Positions 1 to 12,010 of a stretch of 64,000 nt of DNA are shown here, piece after piece (positions within the stretch are counted from its first letter, which is position 1; each line of letters begins with the position of its first letter). The stretch lies in assembly GCA_950295325.1 (NCBI GenBank), contig OX485806.1, forward strand, positions 18,476,001 through 18,540,000, read 5' to 3'. A program made the position numbers and the translations under genes. The notes beneath the pieces are model-generated. The model had not been told where the DNA came from and made no database searches. It saw only the letters and a list, made by a program, of their open reading frames with translations. Source of the DNA: Polytrichum commune (taxonomy: Eukaryota; Streptophyta; Polytrichopsida; Polytrichales; Polytrichaceae).

Positions 1-1886
1 GGCCTTACGCTTCTCCTCCAACTCCTATAAACCCAGTCATCAACAAAATATTAGAGGTATAGATTTTCTTTATATGTACATGATTCCCCCCCCCCCCCCC
101 CCAAAAAAAAAATGCATGGATACTAGACAAACAATTGATGTTTGTGCAAAATGAGGAAACGAGTATATGCCACAAAATGCAAGCCCCAGAAAGTAGAACG
201 GTCTTTATAATCAAACAGTCATCATGACGCGACCCACCTTGATAGTGTCATAATGGTGCCATCCGACCTCCTCAGATAGACGTCCCAACAGACAAAATTT
301 GTGGCCAGGTTGCATACTCTCATTTTAATGGAAACTACGGCGGAATTTACGGCGGAAATCAAATGTTATTTTTTTTACTTGTACGTACACTACAACTTTC
401 CAGTGGTTTTCATTTCGTTCTTGGATTAATAGTTTGCTTTATGTACTCTCAATTCACTGGAAAACTCTCATATTAATGAATATTGTGTTCATCATAATTG
501 TGTGAAGAGTCCATCCAACAAGGTCCAACTCCTGGGGGTTACACCTTTCATACCACCTATACGTATTTGTGCCAAAAGAGGATAACACCTATAAGTATAC
601 GTGAGTGCACAAATCGGGCATTAATTTGAACTTTTCCATATCATGTATACATAGGCCACAGGAATTACAACTTGTAGTTATGTTCATTAATGGAGGACCT
701 CTAGAAAATAAATAACATTTATATTTGTATGGTAGGGTCACTAGACTTTATGGGATAAGTATTTAATATTGAATGAAACTACCATGAATAATTTTCTCAT
801 TTCTTTATCTCATCCATGTATGTATGAAAGAGGCAACATTAGGGTTAAGGAAGGGGTGGTTAAGTTGAGAACGAGGCCACTTCTTGCTTAGGGTTACAAG
901 GGGGACGCCTGACACTTCTTTGTGGTTGATGCCTTCGTTAGATCATGGGTGGCATCAAAATTGTGAAGGTTTTGATTCCCATGTGGATTTTCTCTCCATT
1001 GACTTTGTATCATTGATAAATCCACAATATGTGTTAATGACTATATATGAATGTAAGTTGTTTTAGATGTACCTATTGCCATTGGTATGTTTTCATTGAA
1101 GTTGTACATGTACTGCTTGATTTTACAAAATAAGAAAAGTAAACATGTATATAGGGAATTTTTAGAGTATATTGCAAACACATGTGGGTCTTGGTTTTTA
1201 ATGAAAGATGCAGCCCCTCAAGTTCAAATTGAGGGACTTCTAAATCTTCAAGGAATTTTGGCTTTGGGATTGATTTAGAGTCGTTCCAAATAGTTACAAT
1301 TGCAAGTGTTAAAAAATGGAATTCGAAGTTCACAATCAAAGTTGAGATGCAAAATCTATAGAATTCTATCCATATGGAATTTGGATTCCTTAATAAATCA
1401 TCAAGTAGGCAGTCTAATCGTGTAAATTAGTAAACTTGGATTGTTTCAAATATTATGAGCATATTATCTAGTCTCATTGTAACTCAAGTGTGGCAAAAAG
1501 AGGTGAACTGTAAATTCACTCTGGAGTCCAACATCTCAAAATCCAAGCAACCATCGTTGCTTGCAAAGTCATTGTTGTTAGCGCCCTTCATGCTTTAATG
1601 GCTTTTCTGTAATATCCCAATATTTAGGGTAATATATAATTCCACATAGATTCAAATGGCAACTTATTAGACTTTTATAAGCTCTATGAACTATAAGATG
1701 TGAATACATATGATCGGATTTAAACCCTATGAATAGTAAACATTTGTAGTGCGATATGTATATACTTCAATTACTATGAAATTAATGTATTATGATATTG
1801 ATTCCCAATGATTACTTTGCCCGTTTTTGTAAGATGTTGTATTTGTCATAAAGATCTACTTTTCATGATTTATATTTTGTACATGT
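1..1886. other. Intergenic DNA, no gene seen
   Basis: AT-rich sequence with stop codons in all frames and only short spurious ORFs. The one notable element is a run of 17 C followed by 10 A at 86-112. It resembles the ends of the G-tract transposons described elsewhere in this window, but the partner end is not visible. Confidence 0.6.
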
Positions 1887-2143
1887 ATCACCATATTCGT
1901 TAATTTGGGACTTTTTCGGCATTTTGAGACAATTACAAATATAAGAACATGGATAAAATCACACAGATATTGGAGAATGTTGTAAGATGAAAATACTTTG
2001 AAGCGGGTGTTCATATCAAGAACCCAATTAAGAACTCATATCAAGATGGTTTAGGTAGGACGACCCAAACATTAGACCATGTTGTTGTGGTCCATATATT
2101 AATTTGAGACAAGAGAAAGTCTCAAATTAACGAATATAGTGAT
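1887..2143. mobile_element. 257-bp TIR MITE
   Basis: Both ends carry the inverted repeat ATCAC(C/T)ATATTCGTTAATTTG, reading inward with GGGACTTT or, from the other end, AGACTTT. There is no coding capacity. A second copy of exactly the same length lies at 19218-19474, so the boundaries are well defined. No clear target duplication is left at this copy. Confidence 0.8.
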
Positions 2144-3086
2144 CATTGTAGTGAAGACATTCATCACATTGAATTGAGGAGCTCAATATTAAATACATGA
2201 GCCTATTTTCTAGGTTACCGTTAGTACATGTACATTTTTTTCCTCTCTAAAAATCTTTCGTATATAAAGGGTTTTAATTCATAATCACCCAACACGTCAC
2301 TCATATTCCAATGAAGAGTCCACCCTCACCCCCCCCCTCAACAACCACAATGGCTATTTTAAGATGTACCCACTACACAACAAGGTATAAGAGGTATTCC
2401 ACAAAAGATGAACAAGCTCAAAATTGTATATGCAGCTTGAATTCCCCACAATAAGGCCACATACCGCATCTCTTATAAATATCACAACTTTTGTGTGGTG
2501 TATGCCTGTCTTGATTTTTGCTTATTTAAGTTACCTATGTGGATGATTTTACCAACTATATGGACTGCAATGAAGCCTACAACCCTCAAAAACCATACAA
2601 CAGAATAGGACCATACAATAGAAGAGGTATAGAAATTTTGATTCCACTCATCACAAAGAACATGTAGATCCATATATCGACAAAAATTTCATAATAATTG
2701 ACGCATATATACCTCCAACTACCTACTAAACATAGGGTTTGAATATTACATCTTAAAGTTGACAAGTTTTGTAAGAGTCTAATTAAATATCATTTGATCT
2801 AATGTTGAATGAATCATTAGCCTAAATGCTGGGGTGTGACATAAAAAACATTCAACCTTGAAGTGTGTGTAATGACAATGACTTTGCAGTTAACAATGGT
2901 TACTTGAATTTCAAGATGTTGGGATCTTGAGTAAATCTAGTGTTCACACCTCTCTTTGCCACACATGCATTACGATCGGAATAGATTATGTTCTCAAAAT
3001 ATATGAAAAATTTAAGTTTCATTTCTATTGTGTACACTTCCAACTCCACAACCTTCTATGAATATTGGATTGGATCCGTGGATATT
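2144..3086. other. Intergenic DNA with diverged repeat fragments
   Basis: No gene seen. Bases 2540-2950 are a diverged copy of sequence at 43830-44200 and, in part, 17640-17790. Bases 2955-3085 are homologous in inverse orientation to 26687-26830, a segment trapped inside a transposon. Confidence 0.55.
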
Positions 3087-4002
3087 GCATTATCCAATTA
3101 ACAATTGCAAATAATCTATAAAGCTATTTCTAGGTTTTAAATCATGATTTAGATGAAAAAGTCATGGAGCCAAAATTAAAGATTTACGTACTGCTTTAAG
3201 CGATCCCATAAGCCCCATGACTAAAGCACCTAGAATGGTCAATATACTATGAGCACATAGTGTAATGTCATCATAACACATATAATTTGGATATCCATTC
3301 TTAGCGACATTGATATGTACAATTAGGTGGCTCATACTAACCTACACTATTTTGTATGTTTACAAACATAACAACGAATAACAATTAAAATAATAGAATA
3401 CAATAATCGTTGGTTTATTTTATTGTTATTGATATAAGGATGATTGAACAAAGTTATAAGTTTTGTGATCTAGCTCATATTGACCCAAGGTAGCTTACGT
3501 GAATAGGCAACCTATTCATGAAAACAACTAAATTGCACATAGTATTGGTGTGTGTGCCTATGCCGGGAGGGGAGGGGGCATCCATGTTCTATTAGAAAAT
3601 GATGTGCGATAAAAGAGGGGGAGTCATTTATTAATGTGGGATGAAGTTTAAAAGTGAAGTAGGTCAACATGGGCATCCTTCATATTTATGGTCTACCTTA
3701 AAAACAATGTATGCCTTCTAGTAAGAAGTAAAATTACTTGGATTCTAGAAGTAATGAATAGTGGGTTTAAAGTGTCACAAGTTGTTGGGATCCACCAACA
3801 TGTCGACATATTCTATAGTCACTTTGTGGAACAATGCACACCTAACTTTGTATTTAAGAAGATGAAAAAATATGAAGAAGTTTGGTCTTCAAGGCACTTC
3901 CAAGTTCAATCAAATCAACATGCAAAGGGAGGCAAAATCTGTGTGACGACCGACATTGGGATTGAAAGGTTGTCCTTTAAAATTGTTATAGTTATTTACA
4001 AG

Positions 4003-4338
4003 TACTAGAATAAAACAATGCAAAAAAGAAACATAGTCGTTTTCCCATTGCGGTTCTTTTGACCACCCTGATCAGCAGTCGCTAACGACTACAAAGTTTG
4101 TTTTTTTTCTCGTTTTGCGATTGACATTCTGAAAATTCTAGTACATATAATATACCATTGGAAAGGTATTTTTAAGACCTTTCCAACGATATATTACAAG
4201 TCCCCAAATTCCTACAATTGAAGTTGGTAAACCACAAAGACAAAGCTGCAGTCGTTTAACGACTGCACAACAGGCTGGTCAAAAGAACTGCAATGGGAAA
4301 ACGATTGCGATTCTTTTTCGCATAGTTTTCTATAGGCC
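4003..4338. mobile_element. CACTA-like foldback MITE, copy 1
   Basis: Nearly the whole 336 bp folds on itself. The outer arms share CGTTTTCCCATTGC and GGTTCTTTTGACCA, and the centre is a hairpin formed by TTGGAAAGGT and ACCTTTCCAA around ATTTTTAAG. AAG flanks both sides (4000-4002, 4339-4341). The ends of the sister copy read CACTAGTAGA and CACTGGTAGA, typical of CACTA elements, which make 3-bp target duplications. No transposase is present. Confidence 0.65.
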
Positions 4339-4594
4339 AAGCCACCCACATCTGAACCTCCTAACGTTCAAGGTACTTTGTCAAATGAGATACATCAATC
4401 ACCTTTGTCGTAGCCTTTGACGCCTTCCACAAGCTATGGTCATCACATATTAGTTTCATGGTCATATTTAGCTATACTTACTTCATATCTAAGGTCTATA
4501 TTGAATTTTAAATTGAAATGTTTGAATTACAACTTAGAAGAGTTGTAATGACTTCCATACACCTATCGAATGTGAGTCCATAACAATGAACGGG

Positions 4595-4815
4595 AAGACC
4601 GACCGCTAGTTACAAATGAACTGGTTGAGGTTGAGAAATAACAGGTTTAAATTCAAGGTGTCGGAAACATTACCAATTGATTTGGAGGCATTTATGAAAT
4701 ATGCCTCAAATTAGTGGAGAAAAACTAAAAGATAACAATATGTAACCGGTTGGACTTGAAAACCACTAAGACTTTGACCGATTAGACCCAAAAATCTCCC
4801 CGGACACTAGTCCAG
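4595..4815 (+). repeat. Dispersed repeat with ACCGACCGCTAGTTA
   Basis: A segment of about 220 bp starting near ACCGACCGCTAGTTA and including AACCGGTTGGACTTG recurs at 13935-14145, 34940-35165 and 42620-42830. The copies within one duplication unit are clearly diverged, so the repeat is older than the 20-kb duplication. No coding frame survives across copies and the function is unknown. Confidence 0.55.
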
Positions 4816-5221
4816 AATGTTCCATTTATAGGCTCGATTTAATAAGGTTAATTTATAGTGGTAGAATGCATCAAAAAGGGAAAAATAATCATCATAACAT
4901 TATTGAACAACGTGAGTCCTCAAAATATAATAGTGAAATGTTGGAAGCTTTGTTTGAATTTGAGTCTTCTTGCACAACTTTTTGAGGATCCAATTGTTAT
5001 AATTTGAAGGCCCACATAACACGAGTTGAACATTGAGTAACGATATGGTATACATATATGACACTACTATTTAGTCTAGAATGTGTTTGGGTTTATAGTG
5101 GTTTTAAATAAGGGGCCACAACACACAAAAGGCTTGCCTTCACAAAGAAGATTGTACTACCATTGGAGGGATGGAAATGTAATTTTTTACAACTACCATT
5201 TTGTATAAATAATTCATATGC

Positions 5222-5545
5222 TACTACACTAACTATTGTATTTAGTGTCATAGGGTATTCTATGTCACTATGGTAACTTTCCTAATGACACTTCTTGTGA
5301 ACGGGCTTACAAGTACTGTCATCCCAACTTACTTTTAGTTCATCCACTTTTAGTTTGGTATTATTTTGCATTGTAGCATATTCTTTCTAAGTTGTAGTGT
5401 CAGTCCTCACATGTATTTTATTCCCTCCCTTGGATAGGAAATTTATTTAATAATTTACAACGATTTCAACATTGTAAATCCATACCGTGCAAAGTTTATT
5501 ACAAGGAAAGACAAATAGTGTTGGGTTTTACATTTAATATTAGTG
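5222..5545. mobile_element. ACACTAAATA-type MITE, 3' end deleted
   Basis: It begins TACTACACTAACTATTGTAT, as the intact sister at 35576-35979 does. About 170 bp including the 3' terminal repeat is missing relative to the sister; the break lies near 5565, where the sequence jumps to AATATATATAGAATATG. No coding sequence. Confidence 0.6.
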
Positions 5546-5884
5546 ACACAACGCGGGCAGTTTACAAGAATATATATAGAATATGAAATACATTATCTAA
5601 ATTTATACAAATTTGCAAATTATGCCAAATGAAAAATGCGTCGGCAAACCTTGCTATACAGTTACGTAAAATTCAAAACTCTACACCTTGAAAGTAATAA
5701 ACCACAATCCATTCAATGCCATGTAGGGATCCATGTACAATTTACATCCATCTTGCATTCACATACTCTCTCCCTTGGTCCCTTAAGCGAAGTGTGCAGC
5801 GAACTAAGACCAGCTCCGCCTTTTCCACCAATGAGAGTGCTTGAAGTGTCCTAGTCACGGGCCCTCAGTCTCGTGTGTGAAGTG

Positions 5885-8800
5885 GCTTTCTAGCAGCCAC
5901 TTGGAACTCATCTCCCATTTTGCACAAGAGCTTGGAAATAAAATTGAAAAAGATGGATAAATCAGTTGCTTGTACCTAGTAGCACACGGATGTCAAGCTT
6001 GCTTGTAACATTGAAGTCATATCGTACATCCCAAGGGACATCACAATCTAAAAAACAAAAAGGAACACGAATGTTAGTACATTGGCGTGTGATGTATGTT
6101 CACCACGTTTTGTGGCTACCCATGTATGCAACATCACACTCTGCACTTTGTACTCTCTTTTAAAGTTGATGGTGTTTCCAAACCGATCGCCGTATTAGAA
6201 GACACCACGATTGTGTGTTTTATATTATTCGTCGTGTTGGAGTAAAATATATTGCAATTACCAACTTTGCATTGCAAGGATGTGGATAAGTTGTCCATCA
6301 ATTTCAATGCCAGTGACGTGATGCACTTCTATTGGCCCAACAAAGCCTCATCAGCTGCGAAACATTGTTTTCTAAGTGCTTTGTGGTTCCCTTTTTTGGT
6401 TGGAAACCAAACTATGGAAGCCACCATTGCTTTCATATTGAACTATAATTTTAGGAGGCATGTTGGAAGCCTTATGAAATTAGTATGAAGGCCCATCACA
6501 CTATTGTTCCAAATCACGATGACACAATGATGAAGTTGGAAGTGTTGCTTTAAGAGTTCAAGGCGATTAGGAGGTTGAAAGTATTGTAACCGAAATTTCA
6601 AACCTAGTTTTGTAGTAGCAATGCAATATTAAGCATTAAGTGGGTCAAACATTGCCCACTCTAAGGAGTCACGGTGGAAGTGACAATATGCCATGCATGT
6701 GTACACAAAAAACATTCATTTGTCAACGACTATGCAACCAACATGACATAGCTTACAGCCTTAGACTCAATGAACGCCTGCTACACTAAGTATGGTATTC
6801 TGTGTGTCATATGGTATTTTATGTCACTATGGTAACTTCTCGGATGACACTTATGAACAGATACTGTCATGGATGATGGATGAGTTCGTCCATTGGCCCA
6901 AACCCTACCTTCTCTTGTGAGAAACTTGTGATGAGATATGGTGCAAGGATGATTGGAATTTGGATGAAAAGTCACTTGGTAAGTGACAGTAACTGCAACA
7001 CCGTAAGCTATGTAATTGCACAATATTGTAACTCCAAATAGTAAGTGACATTAAATATCGTATTTAGTATGCTCATTCCTCACTTGTGTCACTGAATTTC
7101 ATATTGTGAAAAAATATCCATGCAAGACAAAAAAAAATTCTGTTGGCATTTCTAGGATTGTAACAATTTACTGTGGCCATTCACAAATAGTGTCCTTCAA
7201 ACTAATTACCATAAATAGTGTAATCTTGAAGATGAATTTCAAAATTCAAACGAAAAATCATTCACCATGTGATTACCTCTCAATCACCTTGAATGCTAAT
7301 TTTTCCATCCTTAAGTCATGACGTGCGAATTGTTGTTCCCAAGTCTTTGATGGCTTTCTAGTGGCCACTTAGAACTCATCTCCCATTTTGCACAAAGAGC
7401 TTGGAAATAAAATTGAAAAAGATGCATAAGTGAGTTGCTAGTGCCTAGTAACACACAGATGTCAAGCTTGCTTGTAACATTGAAGTTGTATCGTACATCC
7501 CAAGGGACATCACAATCTAAAAAAGAAAAAGAAACACGAATGTTAGTACATTGGCATGTGATGTATGTTCACCACATTTTGTGGCTACTCATGTTTGCAA
7601 CATCACACTCTACACTTCGTACTCTCTTTTAAAGTTGATGGTGTTTCCAAACCGATTGCCGTGTTAGAAAACATCACGATTGTGTGTTTTATATTATTCG
7701 TCGTGTTGGAGTAAAGTACATTGCATCTGCCAACTTTGCATTGCAAGGATGTGGATGAGTTGCCCATCAATTTGATTGTCAGTGACGTGATGCACTTTTA
7801 TTGGCCCAACAAAGCCTCGTCAGCTGCGAAACATTGTTTACTAAGTGCTTTGTGGTTCACTTTTTTGGTTGGAAACCAAACTATGGTATGATAAGTACAC
7901 CTGTAATCATGTTTTTAAGCATTGGCCTATAAGTATAAATGCTATTGCTAATTAAGCTTTATTATTGCTGTTTGATTGAAAAACAATTCAACAGATCTAA
8001 ATACACTAAATACGATATTGAGTGTCGTATGACATTCTATGTCACTGTGGTAACTTTTTTAGTGACACTTTCAGCAATGCAATATTAAGCATTAAGTGGG
8101 TCAAACATTGCCCACTATAAGGAGTCACGGTGGAAGTGACAATATGCCATGCATTTGTACACAAAAAATATTCAATTGTCAACGACTCTGTAATCCACAT
8201 GACATAGCTTAGAGCCTTAGACTCAATGAACGCCTGCTACACTAAATATGGTATTCAGTGTGTCATATGGTATTTTATGTCACTATGGTAACTTCTCGGA
8301 TGACACTTCTTATGAATAAGTGAACAAATGGTATATTGTCATGGATAATGGATGAGTTCATCCATTGGCCCAAACCCTACCTTCTCTTGTGAGCAACTTA
8401 TGATTAGATATTCTGCGTGGATGATTGAAATTTGGATGAAAAACCATCTCCCATTTTCCACAAGAGTTTTGAAACAACATTGAAAAAGATGCATAAGTGA
8501 GTTGCTAGTGCCTAGTAACACACGGATGTCAAACTTGCTTGTAACATTGAAGTCATATCGTACATCCCAAGGGACATCACAATCTAAAAAACAAAAAGGA
8601 ACACGAATGTTAGTACATTGGCGTGTGATGTATGTTCACCATGTTTTGTGGCTACTCATGTTTGCAACATCACACTCTGCACTTTGTACTCTCTTTTAAA
8701 GTTGATGGTGTTTCCAAACCGATTGCCGTGTCAGAAGACACCATGATTGTGTGTTTTATATTATTCGTCGTGTTGGAGTAAAGTACATTGCAACTACCAA

Positions 8801-9320
8801 CTTTGCATTGCAAGGATGTGAATAAGTTATCCATCAATTTCAATGTCAGTGACGAGATGCACTTCTATTGGCCCGACAAAGCCTCGTCATGTGCGAAACA
8901 TTGTTTACTAAGTGCTTTGTGGTTCATTTTTTTGGAAACCAAACTATGGTATGATGAGTACACCTATAATCATATTCTTAAGCATTGGCCTATAGGCACA
9001 AATGCTATCACTAATTGAGCTTTATTATTGTGGGTTGATTGAAAAACAATTCAACAAATCTAAGTACACTAAATATGATATTGAGTGTCGTATGGCATTT
9101 TATGTCACCGCGGTAACTTTTATAGTGACACTTTCTATGAATAAGTTTACAATTACTGTCATCCCAACTTACTTTTAGTTCATCCAAACGCCAATTATTG
9201 ATACAAACTCTAGTATAGTATAATTTGCATTGTAGCAAATTTGCGATGAAATATTGTCATAGATGATTGAAAATTGGATGAAAAATCATGTAGTAAGTGA
9301 CAATACTTGCAACATTCTAA
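5885..9320 (+). repeat. Three tandem-like repeat units plus MITEs
   Basis: A unit of about 0.6 kb occurs near 5885-6480, 7345-7905 and 8440-8960. It is marked by CATCTCCCATTTT, TTGCTTGTAACATTGAAGT and ATTGGCCC(A/G)ACAAAGCCTC. Diverged ACACTAAATA-type MITEs lie between units (6780-7071, around 8005, 8236 and 9065). Copy 2 has one full unit (38590-39180) and one partial unit (37260-37560), so the number changed after duplication. Short ORFs of 60-78 codons recur in the units but in conflicting frames, so I do not call genes. Confidence 0.6.
6780..7071. mobile_element. ACACTAAATA-type MITE
   Basis: The imperfect terminal repeats read CTACACTAAGTATGGTATTC and, from the other end, CATACTAAATACGATATTTA. 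The copy in the second duplication unit is at 38003-38307. No coding capacity. Confidence 0.55.
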
Positions 9321-9847
9321 ATCTATAATGCCCCGTTTTTAAAATTAATTTTTTTTAGAGAATTATGAATATTTTTAGGATGGCTACATGCTAATTAGAG
9401 CATTTCACTAGTGATGTGTGATGTTCAACTGATGCTTTTCAGCCTCGGGGGGTTCACTCCCTCTTATATTTTGCATACACGTGCGTTCGGGACCTATTTA
9501 TTGGGGGGGGGGGTATGAGCCCAAAATGGTTGCTCATATTTGTTTTATGTTTAGAATTTATTTAGAATTGCATTTGGAGTGTTATTGAAACAATCAAAAG
9601 TATAAAAAGAGTGAGGCTTGGTGTGGTTTATGTTTTAGGCCTTATGCCTATTTTGTGTGGTTAATTAGAAGCTAGTGACATTAGGGAGTGTTTTGGTTAA
9701 GTGAGTAGTGTTTGATGAAGCAAGGGGAAGGGCCTTGGATTTAAATGTTTGATTTAGAACATGTTCTTGTTCGTTTAGGGGGTGAGGGTTTAGTGGATAG
9801 GATAAGGTCCTACTAAGTAGGAGAAGTTTAAGGGGGTTGTGGTTTGG

Positions 9848-9935
9848 GTGCCCTCTCTCCTTCCTTCTTCTTCCTCTCTCTTTTTTCCCTTTTTTTTTCC
9901 TTTTTTTTTCCCTTTTTTTTTAAAAAAAAAAAAAA
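9848..9935. repeat. Polypyrimidine tract followed by poly-A
   Basis: About 70 bases of C and T only, with long T runs, followed by 14 A. Low-complexity DNA inside the nested insert. Confidence 0.8.
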
Positions 9936-9964
9936 ACTTTCTTGTGTGTGTGTTGTGTATTGTC

Positions 9965-10135
9965 GTAGAGAGTAGAGTTGGTTAGAGGGAGCGTAGAGAG
10001 TAGAGCTGGTTAGAGGAAGTGTAGAGAGTAGAGCTGGGATTAGAGGGAAGTTGTGACAATAGCTGGACTAAGGGGTAAGCTGTGACAGCAGCTGGACTGA
10101 GAGGGTAGGCTGCGACAGCAGTTGGACTTAGGGGA
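9965..10135 (+). repeat. Two adjacent short tandem arrays
   Basis: Three units of about 27 bp with core GTAGAGAGTAGAGCTGG are followed by three units of about 30 bp with core GACAGCAGCTGGACT. Both arrays are imperfect. They lie within the nested insert. Confidence 0.75.
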
Positions 10136-10924
10136 GATTAGAATGATGGGTTAGTTATGTCTAGTACCCTAAGTTGAGAAGGATGGGTTAGCTGGGTAGT
10201 TAGCTATCCGTGTAATCGGGTGTGCACTTGTGTGGGGAGTTGATAGGGGGTGTGAAGAGAGCACTTATAGAGAAAAGCGTTTATCAACGCTTGTACTCAT
10301 GATATGGAATACATTGGTGTGACCAAAGGTATGTGTGATGTAATGGGGATGAATGAGGGAGGAAGGATTAAACTAGGACGAATATGAATGTGATCACCAT
10401 GCCCTCACCTGGACTAGGACGCTTAAGGGTGGGCGGTATGGCCTCACAGGGGGGGGGGGGTTATTTACCTTGCAGAAAAGATTATAAGGTGATGGTATTT
10501 TACATGTAAAAAGCCTGAAGATATTATATGTGATGGTATTTTATATGTTAACATATTTCACTATTTTAAAATCCCCTATTTTACATGTACATTTTTTACA
10601 AAATTTATCTACAATGAATATATTGGACCCTATTTTTTATCGCACGTTGTTCTACGATTTTCACCAGTGAACCCCCCAAGTTTTCAGCGCCCCCGGGGGG
10701 GAGGCCTTAATTTAGTTCAAAATTCAAATAATGAGAAATTGGTTTGTAAAGTATACATATGAGATGGATAGTTTTCCTTCTGATAATCTATAATAAATAA
10801 ATAAGGTAGTATGAATTTTGGGGACAGGTAATTGTCCCTTGAGGTCACCCTAGGGTTCTCCCATGAAGAATCTATTTTATCCCAACACACCTTAGATGCC
10901 CTAAAGTTCATCTGTATTCATTTA

Positions 10925-12010
10925 TGAAGCAATAAATTTTCTCATCCTTTGTCAACCAAAAAAGAAATGAAGCCTTATTTCCCCAACACATCAAACCATG
11001 TATGCATAAGTGACATATTTTACTCTTTAAAAATTTACATTTTCGTCTACATACATGAGACTATTATATTATATGGCCATGAAGATACTTATATAGGGGT
11101 TTACATAAGAAGCCTTGTACGCAAGTAGTTCTCACTTCCAAAGAATAGTGCTCCCACCCCCACCACAAGATTTCATACCTACCACATTGAATATTGTATT
11201 AGTGTAACCAACACTATTTGTCTTGCTCATTATTAATTGTAAATACCGCCCCTAAGTTATCACCAACACTAAACGTACACCTGACATTATTAGTCATTGC
11301 TTGTGTAAACAATGTATATTATATATTGATAATTTTGCATTAGTGTCACTTACTGAGAATTATTTCACCCAAATGATGATGGAATTATTCAATACATGAA
11401 TGCTAAGATACAAAATATACCAAAAGTGAATGAACCAAAAGTGAATTGGGATGACAATATCATGAAACGTATTAATAAGAAATCTCATTAGACTTAGGGC
11501 CACTTCACACACGAGACTGAGGTCCCGTGACCAGTACACTTCAAGCACTCTCATTGGTGGGAAAGGCAGAGCCGGTCCCAGTTCGCTTCACACTTCGCTT
11601 GAGGGACCAACGGAGGGAGTATGTGAATGCAAGATGGATGTAAATTATACATGGATTCCTACATGGCATTGAATGAATCATGCTTTATTACTTTCAAGGT
11701 GTAGAGTGTTGAGTTTTACGTAATTGTATAGCTAGATTTGCCGAAACATTTTTCATTTGCTATAATTTGCAAATTTGCATTAAATTTAGATAGGTCTTTA
11801 TCACTCACAAGAAATTTCATATTTTATTTTTATGTATATATGTATTCTTATGTTGCATGACTTTTATCTCATTTTATGACCTCTTGACACAAGGGATTAG
11901 TTTTTTAATTGAGAAAATTATGTTGTTCTTGATGCAGTCAATTGGTAGAATAGGATTACTACACTAAATATTGTATTAAGTGTCACCAATTTTATTTGTC
12001 TTGCTTGATA
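10925..12010 (+). repeat. Right arm of a local inverted repeat, copy 1
   Basis: This arm matches the reverse complement of 35900-37140 and is the direct counterpart of 39848-41290. In copy 1 the opposite arm survives only as 5560-5870. It includes ACACTAAATA-type MITE ends near 11185 and 11955. No gene. Confidence 0.6.

Larger units (their letters stand above)
9514..10448. mobile_element. Insert nested in a G-tract of the element
   Basis: It starts TATGAGCCC and ends GGCCTCACA, a weak inverted repeat, with runs of 11 and 12 G on its two sides. The sister element at 18980 reads straight through here with a short GGGAGGG. The content is a pyrimidine tract (9848-9920), A14 and two short tandem arrays. 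It may be a separate transposon that used the G-run as target; the class is unknown. Confidence 0.5.
9444..10680. mobile_element. G-tract TIR element, family 1, with nested insert
   Basis: The ends are CTCGGGGGGTTCACT and, from the other side, CTTGGGGGGTTCACT. Identical 8-bp target duplications TTTTCAGC lie at 9436-9443 and 10681-10688, and copy 2 of the 20-kb block lacks the element near 39585. Subterminal motifs TTTTGCATACACGTGCG and CGTGCGATAAAAAATAG are shared with 18980-19526 and, more loosely, with 28121-28955. Compared with 18980-19526, this copy carries about 935 bp of foreign sequence at 9514-10448. There is no transposase. Confidence 0.85.

Noticed and set aside
5966..6163. 65-codon ORF repeated at 7435, 8502 and 38678
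   Set aside because: It recurs because the DNA unit is repeated. Neighbouring frames are equally open in pieces, no domain is recognised and no start or splice context supports it.
5885..9320. Regular repeats as a CRISPR array
   Set aside because: Units are about 600 bp with diverged MITEs between them in a plant nuclear sequence, not short repeats with unique spacers.
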